NCBI GenBank assembly: GCA_024516035.1
Contig: CM044957.1
Span: 44,615,547 to 44,679,546, forward strand
Length of the DNA stretch: 64,000 bases
Origin: Bactericera cockerelli
Taxonomy: Eukaryota > Arthropoda > Insecta > Hemiptera > Triozidae
Reading direction: 5' to 3'
Both the position numbers and the translations under genes were made by a program. Each line of letters begins with the position of its first letter. The first letter of the stretch is position 1. Below, piece by piece: positions 42,152 through 54,700 of the stretch. The notes under the pieces were generated by a model. That model had not been told where the DNA came from and made no database searches. It saw only the letters and a program-made list of their open reading frames with translations.

Positions 42152-42425
42152 CAGCCTCCGTGGCGTAATGGTTGTGACTACTGCCCGTAGTCCAGAGTTC
42201 CCGAGTTCAACTCCGGGCTGGGGCAGACTTTTCGAAGAAAATTCTGTTCCATCCAAACACGAAAGGCTGGCATTTCCGGCCCTACCCAGGCTGGGTGAGG
42301 TTAATGTGGGTAGCTGGTACGATTCCCAGCGAATGGAGGGTAAAACCCCCGTTCTAATCCAGGACGTTAAATCAAATAGAATCGTTGGCGTTAGGAAGGG
42401 CATCCAGCCGTAAAAAATGTGCCAA
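42152..42425 (+). repeat. SINE family D copy
   Basis: acagcctccgtggcgtaatg head, gagttcaactccgg B box, ggctggcatttccggccc body and gggcatccagccgtaaaaa tail. Confidence 0.87.
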
Positions 42426-43840
42426 TACCAATCAACAAAACGACGTTATTACAATAAATGTATTACAATAAATTACAGGCGTGATAACACAATTATTCTA
42501 ACTCGCGGTATGATATAGAAAGGAAATTTTAAATCTCTGTGAAGATTACAGGAATTTTTTAATGATATCCAGGATAATTTCTCAAAAAATAGCTCAACTC
42601 AAGACAGCAGGCAACTATTTTAAAAAAGTCCCAAGACATGAAGACAATTAAAATATTTTCAAATCCGACTCGATTTCTGTCTTGAGACAAAAAATAATAT
42701 TCATAAATGGCTTTTTGTTTTTAAGACAGTCTTCAGCACTTTTTTCTGTTCAGACTCCAAATCATTCAGAAAGACGGGTGGCAGAATCTCTTGATTTCAA
42801 AAGAGTGATTTTCATCAAATAATGATCGTATTCCATCTAATGTAATGAAAAGTCGTATAGTTCACAGCAGTTTATTTTCATTGTTCTTGAAAAACGATAA
42901 TTACGCATAAAATGACGCTGATCAGCTGATCAATTATAAATCTGGCTAACTTCACCAACACTATTGAACATGGTGGCATTCTGACAATGGCGGATGGCGC
43001 CTAATTTTTCATTTGAAGGTAATCTTGGAATCTCTAGTGTCCCTTATATTATTTAATAATTCAATAATTATGAGATTTGAAGCCTTTAAATGGAAAGTAT
43101 TATAAGCAGTAAAGACGTTAAGAGTTCATAAATCATAATTTCAGTTTAATTTCCCCTTGAAAGATCACTTTTGTCTAATTAATGTATGAAATAGAAGCTA
43201 TGTCATCAGGTAAGATTTGAAATCGCCACCTCTTCCCTCTTTCCAGAAAAATTTCTGTTGGCTTTCAAAGTGTTCTTTTTCAAAATTGAACTGCATGAAA
43301 TCAAATTTTCTGATATCAAATGTTATGAATGTTAATTAAGGGTTCATTAAACCAAATTTGGGGTAGAACTTCAACCTTCAACGAGATTTTTTTACATCAG
43401 TGATTGTTCAGAAGTAGGGTAACTAGAAGAATTTTGCAAAAGATGAGGAAATCAATCAATTATATATCTATTATGTACCCATCTTTCTTTTTATTGCAGT
43501 ATCTAGGAAACCCTTGCACTATTTTGTGGGTATAACAATCAGTTTTAGAGGATTGTTATACTTATTATCAGGCAAATTTAATTCAATTTCTACTATATAA
43601 ATCAAATATATGTATATCAAAGTACCTAATAGCTCCTCATAAATTGTCCTCACCATGTATGAGGTAACCCCAACATCCATCCAAGGAGGGAATATAGATG
43701 TTTCCCACAGTACCTACAAGAACATTCAAAAACTGAAGTAGAAAAAAATTGTCTAGGAGTTTCCAAAATAAGTAAATGACATTTAAAAGCTGATTATTGG
43801 AAAAATATTAAAAACTGGACAGGACAAACATTTTCTTTTT
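42426..43840. other. Intergenic; possible LIN54 promoter/5' exon at ~42930-43020
   Basis: Mostly AT-rich with no gene. Around 42960-43020 lie two tiny upstream-type ORFs (ATGGTGGCATTCTGA, ATGGCGGATGGCGCCTAA), then TTTGAAG|GTAATC, which could be a splice donor. No evidence of transcription can be read from sequence. Confidence 0.3.
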
Positions 43841-43842
43841 TA

Positions 43843-44130
43843 AGATGAGTGTTTCACAGCCTTTTATTTTGTAGCCATGGAACAGGAGCTACTGTAGATG
43901 CCTTTGATCTGTGTTGTAGCTTGCCCATCCCGAAATATACCTCCCCTCTGATGGGCTAAAAGTGACACAATGCTTCCCATTTTGCTTTTGGGCCAACGTG
44001 AGCACTCTGGATGGTATCCCTTAAAAACAACTGTAACCAAATTTTTAGTAGTTTTTTTTGTTGGCTTGGGGGACTGAAGCCAGGACCTTCCACATGGCAA
44101 GCAAGTGTTTAACCACTGAGCCTATCATGT
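43843..44130 (-). repeat. SINE family E copy
   Basis: tttcacagccttttattttg tail side, cccctctgatgggc body and caagcaagtgtttaaccact at the tRNA-like head side. Confidence 0.82.
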
Positions 44131-44339
44131 GCTTTTGTTCTATTGAGTAGTTCTATTGTTGGTCTTTCTATTTAGAAGATAATGACTGGATTGGATCAAT
44201 AAATTTGGCCATTTTATGCATGCAATAAACTTTTTACCTCAAATGAAAAAAATTGTACTAAAATGGCCCGTCAAAATTACACTATCAATTTCTGGGTTTT
44301 ATCAATTATCATTATTTTACATTTTATCAATGAGGAAAG

Positions 44340-44730
44340 AATATATATATAAAAACTAAAACTAATGTATATTTAACAAATAAATGTAGAAAAAAAATTG
44401 GAAAGAAATATAAGAACAAAAAATGGAGAAAAATAAATAAATATGTTCACATGTCCTAATTAACACGTATGAGACGGGTCCTATTTTCTATAGTTTGTAC
44501 GCTGGGATGGCTTCAAATTAGGTTATGTGTTCCAAATATGACAACAACAAAAAAAATTGGGACGGGCGAGTACAAAAATATATTATTAAAGAATTATCTG
44601 TGCCCACCAGTGGGTCACGTTACAAGGGAAATTGAAAAAAAAACATGACCCACCGGTGGGCACGCCATCTCATATGTGTTAAAGGGCGGGGTTATTGCCT
44701 TTTTTATTGGCCTTGGCAATAACCGTACAT
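44340..44730. repeat. Repeat family G copy, split by a TTAA MITE
   Basis: aaaataaataaatatgttca then catgtcctaa on the left and aaagggcggggttattgcc on the right are contiguous in other family-G copies (compare 23050-23085). The MITE sits exactly between. Confidence 0.75.
44464..44678. mobile_element. piggyBac-like MITE (TTAA target), ~215 bp
   Basis: TTAA flanks both sides (44460-44463, 44679-44682). The ends cacgtatgagacgg and ccatctcatatgtg are imperfect inverted repeats. Internally gtgcccaccagtgggtca and tgacccaccggtgggcac form a second inverted pair. Confidence 0.82.
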
Positions 44731-44734
44731 TTTT

Positions 44735-45605
44735 TTAATATTCAAACACAAAAAAGTTATGTCAAATTTAGTCCATCAGGAAATACATGGATTCAAAAAC
44801 AAGTGTTTGGTTGATTCTGACAGTGAGTGTATTAGCCTTAGCCAAAAACACCACTATCAACTAAAATACACTTTTTGGCAGATATTGGCTAAGTGGTTGA
44901 ATATATTAAAAAAAAAACACTGCCAATTATGGACACAATACTTCCTCGTGATTGTTTCACATTGTAAACACGTGCCAATATTGAGATTTTATACAAAATT
45001 ACTTGTATCTCCAAAACGACTAAACAGATTTTCTTCAAATTTGTTTTATATGGTAGAATATCGTTTTTTCTACATTCTAGATTCCACGAAAAATTCTGTA
45101 TCGGCAAGTCGTGGGTGGTCCTTATTTTTTTACTTTTTTGTCCAAAATTTCGGATTTTCTTAAATATCAGAGTCAAATTATAATTAATTAAAAAATAAAT
45201 ATAAATAGTCTATGTAAACAAATAATATGCATGTACATACAAAATCGGGTGTACCGTTCACGAGATATAAGCGTTTAAGTAAAAAGTTAGTGGTCAGGCG
45301 CATGGTCTCTTTCACCCAGAACCGCTTGTACGAATTCGATGAATTTAAAATGGGACCATCTACAAAGTGTCTCCTAGATGCGTGCAAAATTTTATAAAAA
45401 TCCGTCGAGTAGTTTCCGAGATTTGCGCATTACAAGGAATCGTTTTAACAGACTGACAGACGGACACAAAACCAAATTTTGCTCAGGAGTTTATGAAACG
45501 TCCAGAAATATGAAAATTTTTGAAATCGGAGCAAAAAAATATTATTATTTTTTACAAAAACGAACACAATACTTCCGATTTCTAAATTAGAAATTTATCG
45601 GAAGT
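44735..45605 (+). repeat. Interspersed repeat family N (plus copy)
   Basis: Blocks: atggacacaatacttcctcg, ttgtatctccaaaacgac, tcacccagaaccgcttgtac, gatttgcgcattacaagg, and an end acgaacacaatacttccg then taaattagaaatttatcgg. The same blocks in the same order, on the other strand, occur at 46990-47725. The small ORFs over it are not conserved between the copies. Confidence 0.8.
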
Positions 45606-46989
45606 AAAATTAACATTTTACTTTCGAGAGTTGACTCCCCTTAAACCACACAACATGGAACTCACAAATCCAAGTCATTTTTGGAGCTGCCTGTGGTGGA
45701 ATTGGACTGATGGTGGGCAGACTGGCATTTAATTTTAAGGTATGAAAAAATTCATGGCAATTGACCCCTATGATATACAGGGTGTCCATACAGTTCCACC
45801 TCACCCCCAACTGTATCTCAAGCTCATTGAGTTCGGCTTCGAACTCCAAGCCATGTTTCTACTTAGCATCTCTACCATCTAGTAGGTCATTCAACACGGG
45901 GTTTTACCCTCCATTCGCTGGAAACTCAAAAACCAGCTACTCAAATTAACCTCACCCAGCTACGATTGGGCCGATAATAGCAGTATTATAAGGGTTTGAA
46001 TTTTAATGGTCTTCCAGCCACGTTCTAACTTTGCTGGACGTTGCTTATTTTCAGTGACATGATAAGAATTTGTTGTATTCAACGTCCCGTCCTCGACACT
46101 TGGACTCAAAAATAATGTTTTTTTTAAATGGATATTTATTTAAAGAGAGGCCTGTAACATTCAGAGTCCTTGCCCCAAAATAATGTTTTCTCTGAACTAT
46201 AATGACAGCCGATCAAGGCCGCATTAACTTTCCGCGAGGCCCTTGCCTTTTTGACAGCCCAAGGCCCCAGTGTCATACCCAGACCCCAATTTTGGGGGGG
46301 GGGGTAGATTCAATAATAATCACCTAATAGCATGGCATGAAGAATTAGTCATGTTGCAAAATGGACTAAATCTACTCTACATCCCCCTCTTACACTGAAA
46401 CTGAACATAGAATCACTAGACTTCAAAAAATTAATGGATTACATCTCATGTTGTATTAGCACAGAACTTTGCTCCGGGATCCCTGTGTTCAACTCCACCT
46501 TGCATTTTTTTTTTATTTTTTTTATTTTTTTACTTTTTATTGCCTGATATCTATTTGTGTAATAGAAAGTTCGTTTTCGTTTTCATTCGAATTCTGCAAT
46601 GTTCTCATAAGTAGCGTAAAAGTAAGTCAATCTCGAACTTTTCATACGTAATGATGGCCATGCCTTGAATACGTAGATGTTACGTACGGAACAACCTGTA
46701 TGAGCTGATGATACGTAACTTGTGTCCGCTTTCATTCATATTCTGAAATATCCTCATACGTAGGGTAAACTTAAGTCTGCCCGCCACATCGCGAACTCTT
46801 GATACGTAATGATGCCCATGCCTTGAATACGTAGATGTTACGTACGGAAAAACCTGCATGAGCTGTGATGACACGTAACTTGTGTCCGCTTTTAGTAGGT
46901 TTTTTCAAGACTGAACTATTAAAATTTCCACTTGGATTTATTGAATCTTGTTTAATTACTAAAAATTATAATAATTATAATAGTAACAT
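45606..46989. other. Spacer between inverted repeats; SINE-D fragment and duplication
   Basis: At 45890-46030 a fragment resembles family D (gggttttaccctccattcgc). A ~180-bp direct duplication (tgatgcccatgccttgaata; gatgttacgtacgg; tgacacgtaacttgtgtccg) spans about 46560-46890. A G run (11 G) sits at 46294-46304. No gene seen. Confidence 0.55.
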
Positions 46990-47725
46990 ATTACTTCCGA
47001 GAAATTTCTAATATTAGAAATCGGAAGTATTGTGTTTGTTTTTGTAAAAAAAAAAATATTTTTTTGCTCCGATTTCAATTTTTTTCATATTTCTGGACGT
47101 TTCATAACCTACTGAGTAAATTTGGTTTTGTGTCCGTCTGTCGGTCTGTCGGTCTGTCTGTCTGTTAAAACGATTCCTTGTAACGCGCAAATCTCGGAAA
47201 CTACTCGACCGATTTTGATGAAATTTTGCACACAGCTAGGAGACATTCTGTAAATGGTCCCATTTTGAATTCATTGAATTCGTACAAGCGGTTCTGGGTG
47301 AAAGAGACCATGCGCCTGACCACTAACTTTTTACTTAAACGCTTATATCTCGTGAACGGTACACCCGATTTCGATGAAATTTTGTGAGAATATGTATATT
47401 ATTGTTTTACATAGGTTATTTATATTTATTTTTTAATTAATTATAATTTGACTCTGATATTTAAGAAAATCCGAAATTTTGGACAAAAAAGTAAAAAAAT
47501 AAGGACCACGACTTGCCGATACAGAATTTTTTGTGGAATTCAGATTGTAGAAAAAACGATATTCTACCAAATAAAACAAATTTGAAGAAAATCGGTTGAG
47601 CCGTTTTGGAGATACAAGTAATTTTCTATAAAATCTCAAAATTGGCACGTGTTTACAATGTGAAGCAATCACGAGGAAGTATTGTGTTCATAATTGGCCG
47701 TGTTTTTTTACTTATTATCAAGCCG
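46990..47725 (-). repeat. Interspersed repeat family N (minus copy)
   Basis: Reverse-orientation copy of 44735-45605: starts cttccgagaaatttctaata, continues through aacgcgcaaatctcggaaac and ttctgggtgaaagagacc, and ends gaggaagtattgtgttcata. Confidence 0.8.
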
Positions 47726-47861
47726 CATTACTTCATTTTTTTGTTTGTTTGTTTTTTTTTCTCGTAATTGGGTTTAACGTAATTTTACATCTTAGATATT
47801 ATGTGGGTAACTGGTAATTATCTTCTATGACCAGTCACCCGCCGCAGGCCTAGCCGCACCG

Positions 47862-47899
47862 CGGCGCACACACACCACACACACACACACACCACACAC

Positions 47900-47971
<72 letters not shown>

Positions 47972-47974
47972 ACA
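47862..47974. repeat. (CA)n microsatellite
   Basis: cacacacaccacacaccaca followed by an uninterrupted CA run to about 47972. The Val/Cys-rich minus-strand frame over it is an artefact. Confidence 0.95.
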
Positions 47975-48284
47975 CGAATCATTTTATAATCAAACACCTC
48001 GGCCGAAGTGTGAAGAACGCTATATAAAGAAATAGAAAGCGCGGCAGAGTGTAAGGTAACGGAAAACATGGTTCCCATGCATTTCATGTACTTTCCGCCA
48101 GCAAAAATTTCAACATGAATTTAAAAAGTTGCAATTTTTATCGCAGAAATGGACTCTTACGTCAAAAAAGGAATTGATTTCACTTTTTGTTTGACTTCCT
48201 AGGCCAACAGGAACCCTATTTTCGGGATATTAGATACGATAATCATTTTGAATGCGCCGCAGGTGATTTTTTTGAAGGGATTTG

Positions 48285-48465
48285 TAATAGGGTGATTGTT
48301 TTATTGGTCAAGTTGTTAATGGTTCGAATCCCACCCTATGCATGAATTTTTCCTCATCAATTTGAGTATAAACCACTTAATGAGAATTTAAGGGTTATGT
48401 GGTAAAAAACGCTTTAAGTATTAACCTAGCCTGGTGGTTACCTTCCACTTAAGAGTATTATTATT
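48285..48465 (+). repeat. SINE family F copy (plus orientation)
   Basis: Head region ttggtcaagttgttaatggt with gttcgaatcccacc B box, atgcatgaatttttcctcat body, and tggtggttaccttccact near the tail. Confidence 0.75.
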
Positions 48466-48541
48466 ACATCTTATTATACGTGAAAGCAAGCAAAGTTCTT
48501 TCCATAAGTCCTCTTACCTATAATACCAACTATTTTTCTAG

Positions 48542-48780
48542 GATCAACAATCGTCTTCAATCAATAGAAATGGAGTCATCTAACGTAAAACAAGAGATGG
48601 ATTTAGATTCTATTTCTCTTCATTCGGGAGATTATTTAGATGGAATCGCCTGTGAGGATCAGGAGCCATCGGCTGATGGTACTGAAACCGTAGTGTCCAT
48701 TGCAGATGAAGAAATTGGTGAAACTCAAATTGGGTTTTTGGAGAAAGAGAACAACATTATAATGACCACGGAAGAATCAG
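48542..48780 (+). CDS. LIN54: LIN54 coding exon 1 (start at 48570)
   Basis: Acceptor atttttctag, 28 bases of 5' UTR, then [23 protein letters not shown] and on, to GAATCAG|GTGAGT. The acidic N-terminus has no named domain. A non-coding first exon must lie upstream. The frame is open back to 48480, but the acceptor favours 48570. Confidence 0.8.
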
Positions 48781-51700
48781 GTGAGTAAAGGTTTTTGTTA
48801 GACTTTTGTTCATAAAAAACCCCTATTAACGAGCCCTTTTCCGTACGTCTGTCACAGGTCATAACTCTTGAATGATTAAAGTATTGAGGTAAAACTTTGA
48901 TTTATGTTGTTCAAACCGTTCAGACGACATCAATAATAATAATACAATAATAATATCGCCTTATTTATACTGCCCGATTAGGACTATTAACACGTTCGTT
49001 ACCGAACGGCCATATGTGGATGTTTTTGTGTTTTTCTTTGGGACCGAAATCACACATGTGGTGGATGTTATCAAAATTTTAACGATGGACCGGACATCCA
49101 TATATTGGCCTTTTTGAGGTAGGTTGTTAGTATTAGAACAGATATAGGATCGATTCTTGTACAAATACGATGCCAAATATGCAACAACAAAAAAAAAAAT
49201 TTGGTCCCCAGGATGCAACAGCGACTTTACCGCCTGGTCCCTGCGTAAAACTTGAAAAAATTGGCTTGGTAACGAACGTGTTAAGTCCCATTATTCCAGC
49301 AGTAAGCCCAAGACGTATTATTATGTGGTAAAAATCCCAAATGGGAGGATAACTTGTCATGTCCCGGCTGGGTTTCGAACCCGCGACCTCTGGAATCTCT
49401 GGATTCACACAGTGCCGCCATCAACGTGGTGTAAAATAATTTTTGCTCGATCAGATCTGAAGGGTACCCTTGAGCGCCGATTTTCTGGTTTTTCAAAACA
49501 GAAAAAGTCGTATCCTCGCACTGGAATTTTATACAAAGTCAAATATTATTAAATAAAAATGAAAACCTTCATTTAAGGCTTAAATCATTCGTTAATAAAA
49601 ACCTTAACGAATAGATGATAATCCACCATAAAATTTTCAGGGTAAATTCCACTCCTTACATGCTTAAAATTTGTTGTATATTTTTTGGACCATAACATGA
49701 TTAGCAACTACCTTTGTGTTGTGTGTGGTAACAGGATAAAACCATAAAACCTCTAATGACTTCCATGATCATTCAATCATTACACTCGTTTTTTTACGCA
49801 CACTTACTATTTACATTTATTCCAATTGACTATGAGTTTATGACATATGACCGTCATAATATTAATCTTTTGGGGAAACTTTCTTTCTTTTTTCTTTTAA
49901 ATTATTAAAAAATGGGTCAATCTTAAAATAATAATTTAATAGGTAATAACTAATAACAATTGTTCTCTAATTTTTCAGTCGAGTCCTCAGAAGTGAGCAG
50001 TGAAACGACGGGTATGAGCATACCTTCAACCCAACATGTAATTGTATCTTCTACAGACAACCTTATCAATAGTAATACCTCAACTTTTGATGTCAGTGGA
50101 CCACAGAAAATTATTACTAAGAAAGTGTTTATTGCAAAGGGCCATCAAAATGTACTGCAGAGGCCTTTATCTGTCTCCAACGTGACCAGTTTTAAGAAAC
50201 CATCTACTTCACTGACAGCAGGGAAAAATGTAAGTTGTTTGGAATTTTCATTCTACTTTTCAAATTCTGTTGGTGAAAGCCTGTAAGTAATAATACTGAT
50301 AGTAACTACATACATATTACTAAAAACTGCTGTCTAATCAAATCCACCATATATGATGACATCGATTATTGAAGTTTTTTGGAGCCCATGAAGCTACTGT
50401 CAATTATGAAGCAAACAGAATTTGAAAATTTCCACGCATTGAAATATTACGTTTGGAAAACTATTCTCCTTTCGTGGTGGAGTCATCAATGAAATTTCGT
50501 CTCGTTTCATTGTTTTTGTTTGACACTCGCTTCTTAATTGTGAATTTACATCAAGTTTCTCTAAATGAAACTCATGTCTTTTTAGATTGCTACCAAAATG
50601 TTGGTTAGTCCAGACAACGCAAGCCAACAAATAATGATTGGATCAATTCCTAGCAAGCAAAACTTAGTGAAAATTGTCTCAACCTCTCAGTCCTTAGACT
50701 TAGCCAAAACTATTACTATGAGTGAAGCACAGAAATTGGGACTGTTCTCTTCGGGAAAGTTTCAAATACCTGCTGTTTCTGGAGCTAATGTGAGTTTTTA
50801 GATTTAGGATGATTACTTTCTTTAAAAAGTCCCCCTAGGTTTCTGTTGTACTAAGTAAAATTAAAATTTTAGATAGAGGCAAGAAAATGCAGGACCAGCT
50901 TTGGTTAAGCCCACGTTCGCTTGGCATATTGATGGGTCTATTATTAAAATATCTACATATAATTAAAAATCAACGAAGTCTTTACAAATCAAATTTTAAA
51001 TACTCGAGAATCTACATATATCAAGTCATATTGAGATGAAATTGGGTATCTTTATTAATGAAAATACGCGAAAGGTCTCAAAGGGTCGACGATCTGTTTG
51101 ACAAGGTTGAAGTGTTCAACCTTTATTATCTTAAGTAATTTCATTTCATGATTTTCGCAATTTTTTACTACATCATGAAGTCCTCAAATAACTACTAGGT
51201 TAAAGGGACCTCAGTCCTTCTATACAAATGAGTGTCTATTATTTTGTATCTTCTTCTTTTTTTCATTATTAAAATTACATGAATTATTACTTTATTTAAA
51301 ATGATTTCTAGGTTTTTTCTGTGCAAATACATACATAAAGTTTTTGTTTTAAGTATACATATTTTTTATCTTCTCTAGAATACCATCATTGAAAAAGATA
51401 CTGTGACACCAAAGAATTTCCCCGTAGTGAAATCTCCAGCCAAAATATTGCCAGCACCCGGTCCTGCGCAGTCACTAGGATTGAAAACCTCTGTTGTTCC
51501 TCAAAGAATACTTATCAAGCAGGTAAATGAAGTACATTTACATACAACCTACATTTTTAAACTTACTTTCGAAACAAGTTCTACATTCGATTGAAGACTC
51601 AGGAGCAATACTCGATCATTAGAGCAACATCGTTTAGGATCAGAGAATCAAGAAAGAGAGTGATGGCTCTTTCTTATGAACATGGTGCGGGAATGCCCGT

Positions 51701-54700
51701 ATTTTATTGTTGATTATTTTTTTTTTGTATTTATTTAAAAAAAAGTTATATGAACATTCAGCTGAAAGCGACGTTAAACCCAAATTCAAAAAAGAAGCTT
51801 TTCTAACCCTAAAAATGTTAGTCTCTCGAGGTACAATATATCCTATGTAGGTACTTGCTCAATAATAATGACCTTTATGTCTAGTCCGAAATTTTTGTAT
51901 TTACTATTACTAAAGTAGATTACCGACATCAGTAGCTTAATCGAAAAGGCGGTGGACTTGTTGTTGAAGATCGGTGGTTCAAGTCCCAAGTTCTGCAAAT
52001 AATTAGAAAAGCGAGTTTGAGTAGTTGTGATTAACACAAATATGATAACCACTAAAGTAGATTTAACTATCGGTTTAATTCGTTCCATAGAAAAAAAGAA
52101 TCAAAATATCAATTTCATTAATCCTGCTAATAAATCTACACAATTAAATATGAATAACCAAGTTTCTCGTCTATTTCAGAACACTCTGAGAAGTAACACT
52201 GGTCAAGTGATTAGAATTCCCGCATCTCAAATGTCAGCTCTAGGTATTCAGAAGATTCAAATTCCCGGAACTCAAAAGGTATACATAGTTGATACATTTA
52301 TACATAATTATGAACATTTTTGTATACATTCTATGATAATAGTAATAATACCTGTTGAACAGGTGTATATTTACGGGCCAAGCTATATATAAACAATTAA
52401 ACATATAACAAAAATATAAATATAAACAAAAGGAAAATTTAAAATATTTATCAAAATTATAAGATCTAAGTGTATCATAGGTAAAAAGAAATTGGTTGAA
52501 AAACAACAAAAATTATTTGCCTAACGAAGACCAGAATTGTTTTGGTGTCATTATTTCGTGGTCTTATTCTCAAACTAGCGTGTCGTCGCCCTCACGAACA
52601 CACATGAACTATAGATCATAATTAGATCAAGCTCGCCGGGAGGCGGGCGCTCGTCAAGTAGCGCCAGCCAACCGGCCTATATGAACACGAAACAGACTTC
52701 ATATGTATTTTGTTTTATCGTTTTCGCCCACTTTCCACACTTTAAAGTTGTTATATATTTATTTTTACTCTCTATTACCTATGAGGTATAGAAAGTATTG
52801 TTTTATTCAATGTAATTATATTTATTCTGAAATACTACTCTCTCATTTCAGGTCCAATATGTCCGAATAGTTCAGACAAGTAATGCTGGATCTGTTGCAA
52901 TCAAGCCCCGATCTCTGACCTCCGCTAACACGAGTGGTAACCCTACCAGCGTGTTCCTGTCCAATGTTCTCAGCCCAGCAGTCACGGACACTGAGAACTC
53001 CGTGAGTTGAAACTTTTATTTTGTTCTTCTATACTTACAATCCTAGGGTTTATTTATTTATTTATTTTTTCTACCGTAACCAATACGCTTGGTTCAAGAA
53101 ATGTAGCTAGCAGGAGCGGCCGGTGCTAAGGAGCTGCGGAACTGCAGCACCCCCAGACGGAAAATAAAAACAGACCATTTTCTCAAGTCCCAATTGGTAC
53201 ACAATGAAAATCATCCCACATTTCTAGAATAATTATTATTATTATTAGAATGGTTAACAGAATCAAACTTGTTAAGATACCGAAAGAGTGACTCTATGAA
53301 TTCTGATTTTAGTCCGGCTTATGTGGAAGAGATTGCCATAGGTAATAACCCCGCCCTTTAGTTAGGACTTATGTTTTATATATTTTCTATTCTTTTTCAT
53401 TTTCATTGTATATATTGTTTCCATTTTTTTTCATTGTTAAATTAATTATTTGTATGTACATAATGTCCATTTATACCTAATAAAGCATTGTATAATAATA
53501 ATAATATGTGGCAGCACCCACGAAACATTTTCCCACCGGCCGCGCCTGGTAGCTAGTCTTCTTCACTGTATGATATTGTCTATCTGGGGGGCGTGAAACA
53601 GAGAGAAGACCAGTGTCTCACTAGAGGACTATAAACAGAGAACGGACTAGCCCACCCTAACACGCCAGGCTAGCTTGCAGTTTCCCAAGGGTTTAATGGC
53701 TTGAACTGAAATATTCCAAGTTCTCACGATGATTAATCGCACATAGAAGTGGTTCAGAACAAGCAAACTTTTCCACTTAAGTTGGCTGGAGACCATCACA
53801 CTCTTCAGCTGTAGCCAAGCTGGTTACAACTAAGGAGTGTGATGGTTGTTTGTTGATTGTTTGTTGAAGATGTTATTGTAAAATATAAATACATGGAAAA
53901 AAACAACAACAACAACAACTGTATGACATACTATGACATGCTTACTTTTTGCAGAACAATACTCGAGTGAAAATGGTCTCCTTGGCTAACAACCCCACCC
54001 CTGTACCTACCTCTTCCTCCACGTGTATATTATTGCCGGCCAACTATCTCACAGACCTTGATGTCAAAGTGAGCATTAAACTAATTCTTATGTTTTTTTT
54101 TTTTTTTTTACTTTCTTTTTTTATGGCAGGATTCTCATCTTCATTCATAATGGGACTTCGGACCTAGTGCAAAGGCAAAGGCTAATTCGTGGGTTTGAAC
54201 GAAAGACCTTTAAGGCTAATGGATAATTAAATTGACTATTGCCCGTAGTCCCGAGTTCGATTCCCAGTTGGGGCAGACTTTTCGAAGAAAAATCTGTTTT
54301 TTTTTTCCTTTATTTTTACCTTCCAAACACATGAGGCTGGCCCTACCCAGGCTGGGTGAGGTCCCAGTGAATGGAGGGTCCATCTCAAATCAGGACGTTA
54401 AAACGAAATAGAATCAACTGGTCACAATAGATCTAATTATGTCGCAGTGTTAATTGTAAGGATTTAACTGAAAACCCTAATCAGATAACTGGACCACTAT
54501 TTTTCATCCTATTTTAATGTTGATTGTTGAACTTTCTTATTCGTCTAAACCATTCAGAAGACACTATGCAGAATGATATCAGCCCGGCTTGAAGGCCCAT
54601 TTTTAAATTTACCTTGTATTTTTTATTCTGCTTATTGCAAATTTTAATTTTTCAATCTTAATTTTTTCAAAGAGACTATCAATTTTTATCGAATCAGTTC

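Noticed and set aside
44759..45163. 134-residue frame and antisense partners
   Set aside because: Lie within repeat family N; not kept open in the second copy at 46990-47725.
47818..48087. Val/Cys-rich frame on the minus strand
   Set aside because: Produced by the CA microsatellite.
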